64,000 bases of DNA, from NCBI RefSeq assembly GCF_051020765.1, contig NC_134944.1, positions 2,046,001 to 2,110,000 of the forward strand. The letters are read 5' to 3'. The stretch comes from Lasioglossum baleicum (lineage: Eukaryota > Arthropoda > Insecta > Hymenoptera > Halictidae). The position numbers and the translations under genes were made by a program. Below, in pieces: positions 22,036 through 33,546 of this stretch (positions within the stretch are counted from its first letter, which is position 1; every line of letters starts with the position of its first letter). The notes beneath the pieces are model-generated. The model had not been told where the DNA came from, searched no databases, and saw nothing but the letters and a program-made list of their open reading frames with translations.

Positions 22036-24395
22036 ATAGTTATGGAAATATTGAGACAATATGGATGCAAGACATTAGATTCTTTGCAAGGCTAACTCTA
22101 CGATATTCGACGATAAAAACTGAATTTTGCATAAACATCCGCAGTCTATTAATCACCGCGCTAAAACGCATAAAACCACATTTTATTTTCTACTCTGTTG
22201 CCATTAGGTGTAATCCACTATTTTTGGTAAACGTTTGTTTTCCTTCCGACATAACTCAAACACCCACGCTATCTATATCCGTTATGTGTCTCCACTATCC
22301 TACACCATTTTAGATCGTGCACCGGAGACAGGTTCGGAAGTTTTAATGGTTGATAGCTCGAAAACAAAGTTTCGTGAAAGATATTGGTGTAGAAGTTTTT
22401 TTGGCAGCCTCGCTTGATTTAGATTGATCGCGAACCAATGTTCTATCGCTTTGAAATTTTCTTCTCTCGTCAATTAATATTATTTAGACGAGCGACGGTG
22501 ATTAGGCGAATGTGTGACCGTTGTAAAACAAATTTTTCATTTCAAAATATACGTGGTGGACGTGAACGCGGAGATTCGATGTGTTTTTCTCGCAGCGAGG
22601 ATGTCGGATGACACTGTATCGTGTCCTGATTTTGATACACCGCAGCGCAGCGTCACGTATCTGACAATCCTCGTAAAAATACGCCCGGAAACCAGTACTC
22701 TTCCGAGACACCCTCTGCGACTGGCGCAGTCGATTCTTGGAATCGTTCGGCTAATTGAGTGAAACCATTTCAAGTTCGATTTGTCTGGGAGGCATCTACG
22801 TCTCTCATTACCAGGAAACAATTAATCAGTCAGAATTAGTAACATCCATGATTTCATCGGCGGAATCGCGTCGTGGAAGAAACGACTGTGTTTTGTTCGG
22901 TCGCGTGTGAAACGAAACATGTATCGCTGACTAATTCATTTTACGCAATTAGTGTAACAAGAAGTCAATTAACTTTGAATAATTATGTATATGTATTATC
23001 TTAGAGCTGCAACATTATTCGTTGTTTTATCGTGTAAAATAAAACTAGGTAAAATATCATCCAAGCCGTTTATATGCGATTACTTCCGAGGAATGTACGA
23101 GGGTTTTAACAAAGCTACCGAATAAAAATGTTTTCGAAGACCGCAAAGAAAAATGTATACTTTCCTTTCTGTTCCAGGGCGAAAGAGATTCTCGCTAGAA
23201 TTGTACAAACCATGGCGAAAAAACACCGTTACTGTCGTCTGCATTAAACCCAAGGGGTGAGTAGATTTCCTCGGGAACGATATAGCCGTTGATGGGAAAT
23301 TGTTCTAAATTCAAAGGCTTTGAAAGCTCCACATAACCTATCGTCTACGCCTACGCGTCTACAATCTACAGGGGCTGCCATGCCTCTGGACGATTTCAAC
23401 CGCGATCAAATGTAAAAAACTCATTCATTCCAGTTATATTCTCAGAAAAGCTTTTTAAATTGTCCGGAACGTATGCCGGCTTACGCTGCGATGCATGAAT
23501 TAACCTTCTAAATTACCCCTTTATCAATGGAAATGAAATTAACGAATAATGGAGGCGACACGCATAAAACGCCGCGCCACCTTTAATCCTTCATTTAAAC
23601 ATCCAGTCATATTTTCAATTAAAAGCATTCGAGATTAAACACTAAATACACTCGATTCTCGAAAAATTGCCTATATTTAAATTGTGATCGCTTACTAAAA
23701 AATGATCGTAGGACAATAAATTTGAACTTGTTTTAAAGCGTTCAAACAAGCAGTTCAAATAATTTTACATACTTTCACATATCTTCGTGAAAAATAATTT
23801 TAACCGTCAAATCGGAAATTCTCTTGGTACAATGACATTTTCATCGAGCTACCTTTATTTTATATAGAAGATTTTGCTTCGCGCTTGCTCCGCCCGCGAT
23901 CATTCAGTCAATTTTAATTTTCCCAGCACACACGGAAGTCATTAATATCTCGTATCTCTTTCGCGGAGAATTTGAGAGAATTTTATTTAAACACAAATAA
24001 TATAAAAACATGGTTAAATCTCTTCGTTATGTACGTTATGTCGTGTTGTTGTTCTCGTGCACGATATAAACGCATCAAATCTGTAGCAGCATACACAAGT
24101 TTCTATAGGTATAATATTCCAAGCTTATGCGGAATATTAATTAAGCCGTCCGAACATCGCATTCGAATAACAAGAGAGGGAGAGAGAGAGAGAGAGATTG
24201 GAAAACATGTACATATGTAGTTCGTTAGACATAGAGCTCGTCAGGGTTTAAACTCCCGCTTTCATGCGCTCGTATGTCTCACAGGGGGTCAAGGTCTTTC
24301 CAAGTGACTCGCAGAACAAAAAGAGAAACGCCCCTTTTCAAACTGTTCGAACAATCCTTCGAACCTGGGGAATTTTCCGAGTGGCGTAGCTTTTC
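22036..24395. other. Unassigned sequence
   Basis: 2.3 kb without a supported gene. Short overlapping frames at 22502-22821 on both strands are unrecognised. A CGCCGCGCC word lies at 23570-23578 and a short GA run at 24175-24198. Confidence 0.45.
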
Positions 24396-24560
24396 TGAAA
24401 GATGCGAATTAAAATCCTGCACTCTAACGTTTACCGATCTCGTTTCGTTTGATAAAGGTTCAAAACGGAACCGAAACGTCAGGAAAGATGTAAATTTTTT
24501 TCAAAATTGCTATATTAGTAATTGATCGAAACGGTAGCGCTGAAAGCATCTATAAATTTC
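24396..24560 (+). repeat. Penelope-like (inferred) terminal motif, copy c
   Basis: Reads TTTGATAAA, GGTTC-aaaacg-GAACC, GAAACGTCAG (24449-24482), then AAAATTGCT and GATCGAAACGGTAGCGCTG. The stem differs from the other three copies (GATCC/GGATC) at two paired positions, both compensated, and the 6-nt loop length is kept. Confidence 0.55.
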
Positions 24561-25571
24561 TTTGGGTATATCTGCTACCTGTTGTATACGACACAACAAT
24601 CAATAATGTTCAAGAACTTCGAAATCCCATAACAGCTGCAGGTAATAACATAAACCGAGACGCCCTAATTATGGCGACAACGAAAAGTCTAATATAAAGA
24701 GCGGAGCTCTGTATCGTAGAAGATGGATCGCAGTTCGAACATCTGATGTAACTTGATTTATATTGTGAGAAATAATTTTTCATTAAAATTACGTTTGCAC
24801 AAAATTTCCGAGTTTGAGGTCATTTCAAGGTCATAGTGTAATACACAGTTAAATTCATCTCGAAGCCAGAAACAATCCTATGATGTCCAAAACATATGGT
24901 GCCATTTAAAAAAGTCAAGGTGACCTTTACTTTTTTACGTAAAAAGCATTTTTTCAGATTTAAGAATATGCGAACATGTAGCCCACCAAGTACTGACAAA
25001 CCTTTGTCTAAAACATTTTTTAATTGCACTACCGGAAACGCCTGAAAAATGGTGACATAACTTAACGGGTACACCCTGTATACACAATAATAGAAATATG
25101 TATATGTATAATAGAACAATACAAAAGAAAAATTTAATTTTCAAATAAGTAATTTTTAAAAATTGCTCGAAAGTAATTATAGGGAAACGAATTAAAAACA
25201 AATCTTGTTCCAGTTTCTAGCCTCTCTCGAAGATTACGAGTTTCACGAGAAAAAGTCTGAAGGCGGACACATTAATATCAAATGTTTATGCATACGCGCG
25301 TGTACTTTATTACGTAAGTTTTATTCAAACGAACCGTGACTGCGTTGGCCAGTATGTTTCACACAGATCCGTATATTTCGTGGGAAAATTAGAAACCATA
25401 AAAAACCCGAGGAAGAGACGGAACGTAGATCAAGTTGTCTAATACCGGCACCTGAATACGCCGCGCCGCGACCGAACAACCACACGCTAGAACCAAATTT
25501 ACTAGTCTGAAAAAGCATTGTTGTACGAGTGAACATATGGACTGCAGGAAGTCTTTAATGTAACATTAACA
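24561..25571. other. Unassigned sequence, possible repeat end
   Basis: No supported gene. 24790-25080 ends in GGGTACACCCTGTA before TA, which looks like the terminus of a Tc1/mariner-type element, but the matching inverted end was not found, so no boundary is given. A CGCCGCGCCGCG word lies at 25459-25470. Confidence 0.35.
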
Positions 25572-25573
25572 TA

Positions 25574-26360
25574 CATGGTGGACGATTTATCTGAAGACAT
25601 TGAAATATCTCGAGAACTACGCATCGGATCAAAACAAATGGGTAATGAAAGTTATTCGTCGCGAAGGGGGACATCCAATGATACCAAACTCGACCCCCCA
25701 CCGCCACCCCCTGAGGGTGGGAGAGAGAATTCTTTCAAAATCTTCAATCGGAAACCCGTTTTTATAGCAAATCTTGGTTCTCCATTGATTTCTCCATTTG
25801 ATATTATATCAATTGGAGAACCAAGATTTACTATAAAAAAGTTTTGCTATAAAATCAATCATTGACTTGATATTATATCAATTGGAGAAATCAATGGAGA
25901 ACCAAGATTTGCTATAAAAAAGATTTGCTATAAAATCAACCATTGATCTGATATTATATCAAATGGAGAAATCAATGGAGAACCAAGATTTGCTTTAACG
26001 AAGGGTTTCCCATTGAAGATTTTGAAATAATTCCCTCTCCCACCCCCTCAGGAGGTGGGGGTGGGGGGTCAATTATGGTGTTATTGAATAGCATTTTTAA
26101 AAATATCAAATACGTCTACTTTTATTTCAAATTTGTGTATTTTTGTCTGGAGAATCCAAATCTGCAATGAAAAATGGGGGTTCCCATTTAAGTTTTTTAT
26201 CTTGCCCCACCCCCACCCTCAGTGGGTGGCGGGCTGGGGGTCGAGTTTGGTATCATTGGATGTCCCCCTTCGCGACGAACAACTTTCATTACCCACTTGT
26301 TTTGATCCGATGCATGGTTCTCGAGATATTTCAATGTCGTGAGATAAATCGTCCACCCTG
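25574..26360. mobile_element. TA-flanked non-autonomous element with long inverted ends and internal repeats
   Basis: TA flanks (25572-25573, 26361-26362). Ends CATGGTGGACGATTTATC / GATAAATCGTCCACCCTG belong to inverted repeats of about 120 bp that extend through CCAATGATACCAAACTCGA into C-rich tracts. The core (25770-26000) has at least three direct copies of GAGAACCAAGATTTGCTATA with an intervening TATTATATCAA and one inverted copy. No credible protein; open frames arise from the repeats. Confidence 0.8.
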
Positions 26361-26362
26361 TA

Positions 26363-26876
26363 TAACGTATAATGCATTTATTATTAAAATTTAATTGACA
26401 TACAAAAAGAAGAAGTCTCCGATTCACAGAGGAATTGAAAGGCGAGGCAGAGCAGAGGGCTCTGGTTCGAGGGTGACGCGGCGCGTACAACGTACATACA
26501 ACAACACTTGCAGCCCAACTCCGGCCAGAACCGATACCCGACGCGTTCTCACCAAGAGCGATGGCTAAGAGAAATGTTCAAATGATACCCGTTTCTCCCG
26601 ACCACCTGCCACCAGGCAACGACAAGCGTTGAGGTGAACTCGGCTGGATTAAGTTACAGAGAGAGGATTTTACACGAGTGAACAGGTCTCATGATCAGCT
26701 ACTCCTCTCAATGTATCTACGCCGAATACCAGTGCATAGCAACCGATCTGATACGTACAAACACGGTAGGACACGGCAGAAGGCTTGCTTGTTTGAAAGT
26801 GGGCTAGGTAAATGACCCCTGGTCAGCCCCAGGTTCTCCTAGTCCCGGAGTACGACCGCTTCTGTTGCAGTCCCAG
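26363..26876. other. Unassigned, GC-richer stretch
   Basis: No supported gene. Contains a GACGCGGCGCG word (26475-26485). It ends in a duplicated AGTCCCAG (26869-26876 and 26876-26883), where the hAT-like pair inserted. Confidence 0.4.
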
Positions 26877-26884
26877 GTCCCAGT

Positions 26885-27214
26885 CAGTGTTCCCAGACGG
26901 GTCACCTTTTATCGCGCATGCGCGGCGATTTTAGCCTCAGTAAAGTACGCTTCTCGAGGAAATGTGGCACCTTGGGCGCCATAAAGAATTTTAAGAAATT
27001 GATATGATCTCCATGGAGCCTACTACATATTTGGATCTTTGACTTTTGCACTCCTGAGTCGTCCATTTGGACCACTGTGCGACCCGTCAATTATACCGGT
27101 ACATTTCCGCAGATATAGCTGCCTCAGGGCTCTGCTACATCATCGCCTCATCATAGATACGTTACTGTTTTGGACGCGCATGCGCGAAAAAAGGTGACCC
27201 GTCTGGGAACACTG
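26885..27214. mobile_element. hAT-like MITE I (CAGTGTTCCCAGACGGG ends)
   Basis: Inverted ends CAGTGTTCCCAGACGGGTC extend for about 38 bp to TCGCGCATGCGC. It is flanked by GTCCCAGT (26877-26884) and GTCCCAGG (27215-27222), an 8-bp target duplication with one mismatch, as expected for hAT-type transposition. The interior shares CTCAGTAAAGTA ... TTCTCGA...AAATGTGG with element II. No coding capacity. Confidence 0.75.
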
Positions 27215-27222
27215 GTCCCAGG

Positions 27223-27606
27223 CAGTGTTCCGATATCGTCCAACATTTTTTGTGCGATGGATGGCCGCTGGTGGCGCTTTCAGTCTCAGTAAAGTAAGAT
27301 TCTCGATAAAATGTGGGGTAGCTTGAGCACCCCGCAGAATTTGAAACGATTTGTATGATTTAATTCTGAAAAATGAATGTATAACATGTGTATTTGTTGT
27401 GTATATTTTGTAACTTGTAGGACACGTCCTGAAGTTTTTTTGTCCGGAACAGATTGTTTCGGTACTTTCGCGCCAATATAACTGTCTCAAGGCGCAGGGC
27501 GCAGGGCTCCACTACCTCGTCATCATAGATAGTTGCTGTTTTTTCCGCGCAGTGCCACCAGCGGCCATCCATCGTACGAAAAATCTTGGACGATATCGGA
27601 ACATTG
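27223..27606. mobile_element. hAT-like MITE II (CAGTGTTCCGATATCGTCC ends)
   Basis: Inverted ends of about 53 bp, CAGTGTTCCGATATCGTCC ... GGCCGCTGGTGGC and its inverse (last end CAATG). Flanked on both sides by a perfect GTCCCAGG (27215-27222, 27607-27614). Its interior is homologous to element I although the ends have diverged, so they are related subfamilies side by side. Confidence 0.8.
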
Positions 27607-27709
27607 GTCCCAGGCCCGATTGACCGACTAACCTAGCGCGCTCGCCGAGTTCGGGTGCGCAGTGCCTAATTTCGGTTGATTTCAATCGCCGCGGCGTGAC
27701 AGTAATTAT

Positions 27710-27910
27710 TAGACTGCGGATCTTTATGCAAAATAGAAAATGTTTGCACTGATTGCGAGACACAGGAGCCAAATAGAAATTTATTTCTTCTTTTAATCGT
27801 CTTGTTATGTTGAAAGTAATACACAGATATCCTTAAATCTTCTATATTCGTTCACTGCTTTAAATTATACGTGCCCATTTTTGTCATAAATGCATAAAGT
27901 CCGCAGTCTA
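27710..27910. mobile_element. TA-flanked MITE, GACTGCGGATC family, copy 2
   Basis: TAGACTGCGGATCTTTATGC at one end, CATAAAGTCCGCAGTCTA at the other. The interior carries the family's GACACAGGAGCCAAATAGAA and CTTTTAATCGTC blocks. Confidence 0.9.
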
Positions 27911-28925
27911 GTAATTATCGATAAATTGATTATCTCTGCTTGTTTAACGATTATAAGAATTCCTTTTGCCAATGATGCTGTCGAGCACCCTCTTGGCTAT
28001 CTTACCACCCAACGTTTTAGTCGAAATGGCTCATAGTACTCGAGATCCAGAGTAATTTTTCAAGAAAATAAATATTGTTCTAAAATTTAGTCTCCTCAGG
28101 AAGAAATTGTTATATATTTGTTAAATTAAATTCAACTGCACTCGCCAACGTGTACAGATAAACAAGTACAGTATATTGACATTTGACAATTTGATTCACG
28201 CCATCCGCCTACTCTCGATTTCTTAAAACGTTGAATCCGCGCCTTAGATGTTTAAAAACATCATGTGCAGAGTTCGAAACTACACATATACCCGATATCG
28301 ATCTGAGAAGTTTCTGTTTGGGCGTGGTTCCAGGAATTCCGAACAAAAGGATAACAGTCATCGCGTTTTCCTGATGAAAGATCCATGGACTGATGCAAGT
28401 GTCAACTCTGGTTCGAATTACACGAGCAGCCGGTGTCTCATGAGATGTTACAATTTACCATTGCAATCGGTAATGTTTCATCCACCACACACGCGCACAC
28501 ACAGTGTGTCGAGAGAATGCATTTTACTTTCCCTCTGCTTCGCTGCAACAATATGAAACACAAAGCCCGTGATTCAGTACAGAGAAAACGTAACGCGACG
28601 GGACACGAAAGCAGAAATAAAACTCTATTTCCATTAGTTAATTTAGCTACCTTTTCCACTTCATTATCCCCGGGTTTACATAAGCTCCGCGCGTCACGCT
28701 GATGTATCCGACAAGGAAATGTGACGACGAATTAACATGGACCGCTAGAGGCATTTATTTTGGTAGTCAATCATTGACACCCACTAGTCTACGGTCCATA
28801 CTAATTTTTACAAACAGATTTTTCAATATCGAATCATTGTATCGATGCAAATATCAGATTTCAAGGTTTAGAGCATTTCAGGACTAAAATTTTTGGTGTT
28901 AAAAGTCGGGAACGATACTCTTAAA
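27911..28925. other. Unassigned sequence
   Basis: No supported gene. Overlapping 73-102-codon frames at 28248-28702 have no recognisable product. Confidence 0.45.
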
Positions 28926-29625
28926 TACACTCCTTAAAAGAATTAAGGGATCACTTGTGCGAACCCGAAAAATTGCTCCCACTTTACGTGATCGTAACTC
29001 CGTCAAAAATTGCTGTGAATATGAAATATGAAATAATTATGGAGATTGTGGTACGAACGTTTTTTAACCTAGAGGAAATTCGTTAAACTTGCACAATTTC
29101 AAGAAAATTGTGGTTTTTTCAATACCACGCGCGAAAAAATTTTTTTTTTAACTTGCGACATATCATTTCCCGTAGATTTTTTCACGCTGATTTAAAATCT
29201 GGTTTCAAAATACGTTCAAATACTTCATTATACATATATATTCAATATGAGAATACAATATTTCTTCAAACTAGTGGGTTACCAATTTATTTCAACTAAA
29301 AAATGATTTCATAAGTTGTGCTCACGAAAATTGATTTCTTGCCAATTCCTGAGGTCGTAGACAAATTTTGAAAGCAGATTTGAGATCACTGTGAAAAAAT
29401 CTACCGGAAATGATGTGTCGCATGTTAAAAAACTATTTTTTCCGCGCGTGGTATTGAAAAAACCACAATTGTCTTGAAATTGTGCAAGTTTAACGAATAC
29501 TTTCAAGGTTAAAAACGTTCATATCACAATCTCCATAATTATCCCATATTCCGCAAAGTTTCAGCTTTCATTTAAAAAAAATTTCATCGCTCTATCTCAT
29601 TTCTATCGAAAGTTCTTTGATTTTG
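28926..29625. mobile_element. Foldback complex: CACTCC-type end followed by an inverted-repeat pair
   Basis: Starts with the terminus ACACTCCTTAAAAGAATTAA, shared with 42353 and 51084. From about 29025 a block (ATAATTATGGAGATTGTGG ... TTTCCCGTAGATTTTTTCAC) is repeated inverted at 29385-29545, followed by TTTCTATCGAAAGTTCTTTG. The same block combination occurs at 43145-43450. Confidence 0.7.
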
Positions 29626-29695
29626 ACACAGATTTCGTCGGTTCGGCCCATAGTGCGGCGCACAGTGGAAAATTTGGACCAAGCTCGATTCAAAA

Positions 29696-30196
29696 TCAAA
29701 GAACTTTCGATAGAAATGAGGTAGAGCGATGAAATTGCGGAAAAATAGGGAGATTATGATACGAACGTCTTTTAACGTTGAGAAAATTCGTTAAACATGT
29801 AGAATTTCAAGAAAATGTGGTTTCTCCAGTACCACGCGCGGAAAAAATTTTCTTTAACATGCTATATATAATTTCCCGTAGATTTTTTCACGCTGATATG
29901 AAATCTAGTCTCAAAATTTGTCTACGACCTCAGGATTTTGCAAGAAATCGATTTTTGTGAAGAAAACTAATTTAATCATTTCTTCGTTGAAATGATTTGA
30001 TAACTAGTTTGAAGGTATATTGTATTCTTTTTACATTTTCTTGAAATTCTACATGTTTAACGAATTTTCTCAACGTTAAAAGACGTTCATACCATAATCT
30101 CGGTATTTTTCCCATATTCTGCAAAGTTTCAGCTTTAATTTAACAAAAAATTTCATCGCTCTACCTCATTTCTATCGAAAGTTCTTTGATTTTTAA
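29696..30196. mobile_element. Second foldback, about 500 bp, CAAAGAACTTTCGATAG ends
   Basis: Starts CAAAGAACTTTCGATAGAAA and ends with its inverse at 30160-30196. The arms also share TTTCAAGAAAATGTGG-type and AACGTTGAGAAAATTCG blocks. Together with 28926-29625 it makes a strongly self-complementary 1.2-kb region. Confidence 0.7.
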
Positions 30197-30767
30197 TCGA
30201 GTTTGGTTTAAGTTCTCACTGTGAGCCGCGCCAAATTTTTCCAGATCTTCGGCGTCCGATTAAACGCGGAAAATACGACGCAATCAGATAATCCCCGTTC
30301 CCGCTCGATGCACATAGAGGGGTTGAAACTTGGCACAAAATGTTTTTTCTGAGTACGCTATCGGACGGTCCATCGCCGGCCTAATTTGGTTCAAGGACAC
30401 TTTCGACCTACTTATTCGACTATACCCTTACAATTAGCGTAAAATACAACGCAACGATGTTCAATCTTTACCGTAAACTCTTACGAGTATCGTTATCGTA
30501 ACCAAATTAACTGATTAACAGGCGACAATGCAATTTAACCGATTCATACCTTTGGCAGGCAGCGGTTTCGCTCTACCATATTTCGTATCGAGGCATGGCC
30601 AACCGCTTGTATGCCCCATGGCTTACTATACAACTCTAAACCACAATCACGGGCGAATCAAACGCGACCATAAAGCCCGCCGCGCTATCGCGAATGGCCT
30701 CGTGCTTTATCCGAAAAATTGGAGACCGCGCGTCGTCAATACCTGGCCAATCTCTCTCCATGGTTTA
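30197..30767. other. Unassigned sequence
   Basis: No supported gene. A 114-codon frame (30528-30872) runs into the maT fragment and is unrecognised. Confidence 0.45.
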
Positions 30768-30769
30768 TA

Positions 30770-31057
30770 CAGGGTGACAAGAAATAACGGAGTTAATCAA
30801 TCTTATTATAATTCTGTCAAATCGACGAATTTTGAAAAACCAAATAATAACAACCATAACATGGACCTTTAGTATTCATATATTTAAGAAGTTTCGAAAT
30901 GGCCACCCTTTGCGCCGATACAGAGGCTCAAACGTGTCTTGAAATTTTCGGCTATGGGCCGCAGCTCTTCTGGCGGCATTCGGTCCCACTCCTGGTACAG
31001 AGATTTTTTCAATGACTCCAAATTTTTATGGGGCCGAGCACAGGCCCTGGCCTCCAA
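30770..31057 (-). mobile_element. maT (DD37D) 3' fragment, copy 2
   Basis: After TA (30768-30769) the element begins CAGGGTGACAAGAAATAACG, the inverse of the end of copy 1. The minus-strand coding end (31057-30887) reads ILEARACARPHKNLESLKKS ... GAKGGHFETS and is almost identical to copy 1. It stops abruptly at 31057, where unrelated sequence starts. All three catalytic residues are missing. Confidence 0.85.
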
Positions 31058-31105
31058 AATATATTCTTTCAAATAGTACGATCGTGAAAATACCTCCTTT
31101 ATCAT

Positions 31106-31197
31106 TCCTATTACTATTGAAGGTTCCATTAAAAAGTGTTTAGCCATGTACCATATATTTTCTCAAAATTATGCAATAATCACCGGTCCGTAACGTG
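31106..31197. mobile_element. Partial TTAA MITE family A
   Basis: About 92 bp (ACTATTGAAGGTTCC ... CACCGGTCCGTAACGTG) ending at TTAA (31198-31201). It matches one end of family A; the other half is missing next to the maT fragment breakpoint. Confidence 0.75.
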
Positions 31198-31201
31198 TTA
31201 A

Positions 31202-31706
31202 CATTCGGAAGCAGGATCGTTTCGACGTCCCCCATGGCATCCGTGACCATATCCGTTCGAAATTGCGAGTACACTTTCGTTCTAAGACACCCTATAAATA
31301 TAAAAGTGGTCCAAAACGATCGCGGAAAACGATCGCGGAATAAAATGACAAAGCACCGGATTGCAATTCAACCGGAACTCCGCGATTGCAGTTTCAGCTG
31401 AGTCTACGGTACCGAAGCGACTTTGCCGGCATATTGTTCCTCGTCACTTTGATAATCAAATTAAATGCAAATCTCGAGAGTTTTCAGTACAATCTTTCTA
31501 CGGAGGATTTATGATTCTTCTTCTTCTTCCGAGAGGATCGTATTGTGTACGATACGCGAAGTGGAGTATGAATAGCGAACGTTGGCAAAATTCAGTATGA
31601 ATTGTACAATGTTTAGCTGACTTGCACAGAAACCTGATATTTTGCATAATGATCTGCAATCAACTTACACGGGTGTTTATGAAATACTTTTCTTATTTCT
31701 TATAAT
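31202..31706. other. Unassigned sequence
   Basis: No supported gene. Two overlapping short plus-strand frames have no recognisable product. Confidence 0.45.
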
Positions 31707-31907
31707 TAGACTGTGGATCTTTATGCAAAATAAAAAGTATTTGCATTGATTGCTGGACACAGGAGCCAAATAAGAATTGTATTCTTCTTTTAATTATCCT
31801 ATTAAGCTGAAACTAATACATTGATGTCCTTAAATATTTTTAACATGTCCACTGCTTTAAATTGTACGTACCCATTTTTGTCATAAATGCATAAAGTCCG
31901 CAGTCTA
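31707..31907. mobile_element. TA-flanked MITE, GACTGCGGATC family, copy 3
   Basis: Ends TAGACTGTGGATCTTTATGC / CATAAAGTCCGCAGTCTA. Full length, with the interior block ACACAGGAGCCAAATAAGAA. Confidence 0.9.
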
Positions 31908-32431
31908 CTTATAATGATTGTACCGTATAATCGTTGTCCATCGAGAATCGAGTATAAATGAAAAGTTGGTCGGTTTTGTTCATCTTTGATTGAATTCTAT
32001 CGGCAGAATTGTACGAGGCTCTCGAAACAGCAATGAAATCGGTATCAACGGGATAAAGATAGGGAATGTTAAGTACGATTGAGTCGGCTATTAGGTTTTG
32101 CGCATATTAATTGCATCTTCGACAGAAACTCGGGACAAGCGAGAAGATCGCTTCGATTTGAAAGGTCAAGGTTTAACTATTTCAGGGAACACTGGAAAAT
32201 TCTAGCAGCAGAGATAAATCCATAGAACGGTGCAGCCATTCAATTATGAGGAGAGCGGTCGCCAATTTTTCGCACATTTTCTCCTGCTCTTTTACCATAT
32301 TTCTCTGGCGAAACGAATTGCACGAAGCAATATAGGATCGGAATGTTTTTCTAGTTTTCCTCTATCTCACTGTTACTCTTCTTCTCGCTTTCTTTCTCAT
32401 ATTTTTTATCTGTTCGTCTGTTTAAAAATGA
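31908..32431. other. Unassigned sequence
   Basis: Nothing recognised in this stretch. Confidence 0.45.
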
Positions 32432-32433
32432 TA

Positions 32434-32972
32434 TTGGGTATGGGAAGTTTCCGCCCTTTTGACAGATGTCGTTGTACTTAAGTACCGATCGCGTATTTGA
32501 TGGAACGTAGTACATGTTTTTGGAAGGTCTATGTCTAATTGTAAGCTTCAAAACGCAGTTAGTGGCAATTGTTTCGAGCGTGAACAGCAGTCAATTTTTC
32601 GCGTGACAAATGTCGACTTTTGTTCCGAATAAGCAGCATTTGCGGGAAGTCATGTTGCATTATTTTATTTTAAAGAAAGGTGTGATATATTTACTATATT
32701 ATATTTATTATATGTATATTTACGGGGACGATGCTCCTTTAAAACCCATGATTTCGACGTAAGGGCAAAGATTGCGATGGTATGCCAAAAAATTCGAAGA
32801 CATACAGATTTCCCAGCATTACTTGATGGAAATCCACGACAAACACTTGCAGAACTGTCAATTGAATTAAAAGCGTCGATCGATCTACTGTTGGAGAACG
32901 TTTTCACGCCATGGGAATTGTTTATACGCTTCTTTTCAACAAAAAGGGGCGGAAACTTATTCCCATACCCAA
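32434..32972 (+). mobile_element. Internally deleted mariner, copy B
   Basis: TA flanks (32432-32433, 32973-32974). Ends TTGGGTATGGGAAGTTTCC and GGAAACTTATTCCCATACCC. Same architecture and deletion junction as copy A: transposase start near 32610, the TATATT-rich insert, the second HTH (LPALLDGNPRQTLAELSIEL), then direct fusion to the right terminus. No catalytic domain. Confidence 0.87.
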
Positions 32973-33079
32973 TATGCAGTTTACCGAGTGGACATTTTTT
33001 TATTTCCGAATGCCCAGGTCTGCATGAGAGTCGCTGTATATCGCGTAATCGCGTTGTTGTCGAGCGAAGTATAATTTAA

Positions 33080-33542
33080 CGCATTACCGACCGGTGATTA
33101 CAGCATAATTTTGAAAAATCTGTGGTACATGACTAAACACTTTTTAATGGAACCTTCAATAGCAACAGCAATTTTCATTGTGAACTAACAAGTCGCCCTG
33201 AATAACGCCATCTAATAGTTTCATTTACGATTGCAATGTAAAAGAAAATTTCTATGCTTTCTTTTGGTACAGCACAATTATTGAAAATCTTATTAGTAAT
33301 AGGTAGACTGCGGATCTTTATGCAAAATATAAAAATTGTCTGCATTGATTGCAAGAAATAGAAACCAAATTGGATGTTATTTCTTCCCTTAATGATTTTA
33401 AATAATTTTAATAGAGGAGAAATCATATATTGACATCTTCAATTTTTAAAATATTTCAACAACTTTGAATTTCATCTATTCAACTTTACTATAAATGCAT
33501 AAAGATCCACAGTCTAGTAATAAGCTTCCGGTAGGTAAAGTG
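33080..33542. mobile_element. TTAA MITE family A, copy 2, split by a nested MITE
   Basis: TTAA at 33076-33079 and 33543-33546. Termini CGCATTACCGACCGG and CTTCCGGTAGGTAAAG. Removing the 33304-33516 insertion restores the usual length of about 250 bp. Confidence 0.87.
33304..33516. mobile_element. TA-flanked MITE, GACTGCGGATC family, copy 4 (nested)
   Basis: Ends TAGACTGCGGATCTTTATGC / CATAAAGATCCACAGTCTA. Inserted inside TTAA MITE family A between TTAGTAATAGG and GTAATAAGC, so it is younger than that MITE copy. Confidence 0.88.
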
Positions 33543-33546
33543 TTAA

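Noticed and set aside
24790..25080. A complete Tc1/mariner element ending GGGTACACCCTG
   Set aside because: Only one terminus is visible; the inverse end was not found nearby.
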